From the NCBI GenBank assembly GCA_021186555.1, contig JAJKFL010000004.1:26688406-26752405 (forward strand): a DNA stretch of 64,000 bases, in the 5' to 3' direction. The DNA is from Reticulitermes speratus (Eukaryota; Arthropoda; Insecta; Blattodea; Rhinotermitidae). The notes under the pieces were generated by a model that worked only from the letters and a program-made list of their open reading frames with translations, was not told the origin of the DNA and did not search any database. Below are positions 61,504 to 64,000 of this stretch, piece after piece. Position numbers and translations under genes: made by a program. How positions within the stretch are numbered: the first letter of the stretch is position 1; each line of letters starts with the position of its first letter.

Positions 61504-62255
61504 CAGCGCCCAGAAAGTAATGCAACACATGTTTTTTCTCATTCACAATTGATTTTATTAAAACTTCAAATACGTCACATCATTACATGAATCTTTGGCT
61601 ATCTAAACCTATTTTTCAACGCAGTTTTCTTCTAAATCTTTGGCCTTACGCCACCGAGATGCGAGAGCCTGTGTGCCTTCGCGGTACCACTCTGCGGGTC
61701 TCTGTCGCAACCACCTCGTTACTTCGGTAATGACCTCCTCGTCGTCCTCAAACCTCTTTCCGAGGATTGCATCTTTGAAGGGAAACTCTGAAGAAGCGTT
61801 TCCGGAGGGTTCATTCCCATAAAGATGTGACAAAAGTGCTTCTTCACCACGACAATGCGAGGCCACATACAAGTCTGCGTACCCGAGAGGCCATCACAAA
61901 GCTTCAGTGGACTGTCCTGTCTCATCCACATTACAGCCCGGATCTGGCTCCTTCCGACTACCATATTTTCGGTCCCTTGAAAGATGCAATCTGCGGAAAG
62001 AGGTTTGAGGACGACGAGGAGGTCATTACCGAAGTAAAGAGGTGGTTGCGACAGAGACCTGCAGAGTGGTACCGCGAAGGCACACAGGCTCTCGCATCTC
62101 GGTGGCGTAAGGCCAAAGATTTAGAAGGAGACTATGTTGAAAAGTAGGTTTAGGTAGCCAAATATTCATGTAATGATGTGACATACTTGAAGTTTTAATA
62201 AAATCAATTCTGAATGAGAAAGAAATGTGTTGCATTACTTTCTAGGCGCCCCTCG
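61504..62255. mobile_element. Palindromic mariner derivative
   Basis: The left arm (61504-61776) is a near-perfect inverted copy of the right arm (about 61980-62255), with a ~200-bp centre (61777-61979). TA is present on both flanks (61502-61503, 62256-62257). Each arm carries the mariner 3' end: GKRFEDDEEVITEV, RQRPAEWYREGTQALASRWR, KAKDLE, then the terminal repeat containing AGAAAGTAATGCAACACAT. The centre keeps HDNARPHT and YSPDLAPSDYH. Confidence 0.9.
61827..62147 (+). pseudogene. mariner transposase C-terminal part
   Basis: Open frame with LLHHDNARPHTSLRTREA, LSHPHYSPDLAPSDYHIFG and the GKRFEDDEE tail. It holds the second and third Asp of the D,D34D triad. The N-terminal HTH and the first Asp are absent. 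The inverted copy (minus, 61609-61872) repeats only the tail. Confidence 0.9.
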
Positions 62256-62400
62256 TACATGTAGATTGTTTACAGCAGTACAAAATATTTTTGGCTTGAC
62301 TGCAATGCAAAAGGGACCCATTCTTGCATTTTCATGGCAACACAGCGGTTTTATACTGTTGACAGCTACATGTAGGTCAACAACAATACACAGGGAACGC

Positions 62401-62490
62401 ATTGTTGCTTTTCCACGGCAACAATGGTTACGCGAACGCGCCGCAATGTTACGTTATACGTACAATGCCTCTCTTGTTTTTGTTATGTGG
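62401..62490 (+). repeat. ~90-bp repeat shared with 54961-55050
   Basis: TTGCTTTTCCACGGCAACAA, TGGTTACGCGAACGCGCCGC and TGCCTCTCTTGTT. CpG is better kept than in the other copy, suggesting a younger insertion. Confidence 0.55.
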
Positions 62491-62509
62491 CAGCGAACGA
62501 GCGTGAGTT

Positions 62510-62872
62510 TTTGTTTCAAAGTTGAGAAGACAGCCACAGAAACATTGAATTCTTGAAACTATTTATGGAAATGAGGCTGTATCTCGCACGCTTGCCTTCG
62601 AGTGGTTTAAAAGATTCAGAAGGGGGCTTGAGGACCTTGAAGATGGTCAAATGTAGGCGGCCGTAATCTTCTCGAAATCCAGAAACAGTTGCAAAAATTC
62701 ATGAACTGGTAGTCAGAGACTGTTGAGTGGCCGTATTGTTGATGGTCAACTGCACATTAACTGGGAGACAAATTCATCAGATTCTTCGTGAAGTGTTGGG
62801 AAAGTGGAAGATCTGCTCGAAGTTTGTTCCACACAGTGTCACCGTCGAGGAAAAACAGCACCGCAGTATTAT
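62510..62872 (+). pseudogene. mariner transposase N-terminal fragment
   Basis: Pieces such as ETVAKIHELVV, LTGRQIHQILREVLGKWKIC and SKFVPHSVTVEEKQHRS match the region after the HTH of mariner transposases (compare ...ILRKDLGKRKICAKFVPHSL). Frame shifts and a stop occur. The sequence is cut at 62873, where a LINE tail begins. Confidence 0.75.
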
Positions 62873-62914
62873 ATTATTATTATTATATATTATTATTATT
62901 ATTATTATTATTAT
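62873..62914. repeat. (ATT)n tail of the minus-strand LINE
   Basis: ATT trinucleotide repeat, read as (AAT)n on the LINE strand, directly next to the interrupted mariner. It fits a LINE-type simple tail. Confidence 0.85.
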
Positions 62915-64000
62915 TTACTGCAATTGGGTTTTCACCCGGTGGCAGTAGTCCTTACACTAGTAAACACAATACAAATGGACATATAATATACATAAAAGTA
63001 ACACTACACAACAAACTATACACAATTACAAAACAAAATACATACAGTAAATACAAGTACACACATTAGAACACCATACACTCCTTAACAAAAACATCCA
63101 CACCTTACAAAAACACCCACACACAATACAAAAAAACACACATATTACAAAAACACCCACACATTAAATAATCTCAATACGTTAGAGTATCCTCAGTATA
63201 AAGTCAGACCAAAGTACATGATACTTTTATCCCCAAGAACTTAATTCACTTCACTTCACTTCGAAACCGAAACACTTCGCTTCACATCACTTCACGCCCG
63301 TCACTTTACATCACTTCCCTTATTTCCATTTAATCCCCACTTAACAACCCTTAGCTTGTAATTACTTTCTTGACCCTCTTTCTAAAACTGCGTAATTTAC
63401 AGGGGAAAGTCGCTAGTACGTCTGGAGGTAATTGGTTCCAGCTTTTTATGGTCCTATTTACAAAGGAGTATTTACCAACATCTGTTCTTTGTTTCCTGGC
63501 CCTAAGTTTCCGACTATAATCGTCCCTACCCAGGTAGCATGGTTTTAGTAGTCTATCCCCTATCGTTTTCCAATCCTGTCCCCCGGTGTATGCTTTGAAA
63601 AGGGCGCATATTCGGGCTATCGCTCTATGCTGTGCCAATGTTTCCCAACCCGATTCATTTGTATTATTTGCAAATTTTGCCGCTGTCTTTTTGCACGCGA
63701 TTCAAAGCGCTTACCTGGCCTTCTCTGTATGGTCCCAACACACCGCTCCATACTGAAGTATCGGTCTCACTAGTGCCGTATAAGCTAAACGTTTCGTATT
63801 ATTATTTGCCCTTTTGAGTATACGCATTACGAAATGAAGAGCCTTCCATGCTTTTCTTAGTGTATAATTTACATGATCTGCCCAGCTTAGATCATTGCGT
63901 ATAATTATTCCTAAATACTTATAGCCATTTGCCTCTGGAATTAGTTGATCCCCAATATAATACCTCAGACTATCCTTCACCCAACTCTATTGAAGCTTAC
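62873..64000 (-). mobile_element. LINE 3' end (reverse transcriptase C-terminus), continues beyond window
   Basis: Minus strand: IPEANGYKYLGIIIRNDLSW, LVRPILQYGAVCWD, then (after two compensating single-base frame errors near 63650-63730) IARICALFKAYTGGQDWKTI, RKQRTDVGKYSFVNRTIKSW and NQLPPDVLATFPCKLRSFRK ending KKVITS at 63351. The 3'UTR runs to CTGCCACCGGGTGAAAACCC near 62926-62945 and an (ATT)n-type tail at 62873-62914. Jockey/CR1-like. The two errors break the frame. Confidence 0.9.

Larger units (their letters stand above)
56987..64000 (+). other. Gene 2 intron 11 or 3' part: transposon nest
   Basis: The last 7 kb carry no further recognisable exon of gene 2. They hold a foldback (57715-57880), a Penelope-like relic (58040-58830), a mariner-like element (59735-60287), a SINE-A (60637-60955), a palindromic mariner derivative (61504-62255), a mariner N-terminal fragment (62510-62872) and a LINE (62873-64000 minus). 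The stretch 61200-61500 looks CpG-rich and has a short frame (61291-61497) resembling a translated insect repeat, not a gene. Confidence 0.6.

Overview
The window is a piece of an insect nuclear genome: AT-rich, intron-rich and full of decayed transposons, with no prokaryotic organisation. The mix of mariner, pogo/Tigger, non-LTR, Penelope-like and tRNA-SINE relics, and the style of several LINE translations, resembles termite/cockroach (Blattodea) genomes. That placement is inference from memory, not a search result.

Two multi-exon genes lie on the + strand. Gene 1 (1097-13873, 5' part outside the window) is the insect ortholog of the FERM-RING E3 ubiquitin ligase MYLIP/IDOL, called Dnr1 in Drosophila. 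Five exons join in phase and end in a C3HC4 RING and a stop codon. About 9 kb of 3'UTR and intergenic sequence follows (13874-22925).

Gene 2 (coding from 22994 and running past 56986) is the most interesting object. Eleven exons with perfectly compatible splice phases encode at least 894 residues. I do not recognise the family. The protein consists of about six tandem copies of one cysteine module: CxxC, then an aromatic-F-P motif, then CxxC-x3-L-x2-QW-x2-YE, then a tail ending in R-x-Y. Introns fall at equivalent module positions with equal phase, which suggests internal duplication of an exon-intron unit. A chromatin or transcription role is a guess.

The introns and the 3' flank hold nested mobile elements. 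They include an internally deleted mariner (38972-39880), a mariner split by a truncated LINE with a 12-bp target duplication (41380-42400), two pogo elements with related termini (47330-48259, 53766-54742), a Tigger relic (11249-13475), a palindromic mariner derivative (61504-62255), a Penelope-like element with GIY-YIG remains (58040-58830), several LINE fragments, three tRNA-derived SINE families and a hairpin-forming minisatellite (31395-31745). A recurring class of foldback elements carries, in each arm and reading outward, a motif resembling the hammerhead ribozyme core. The copy at 21338-21369 keeps all the core residues I can check.
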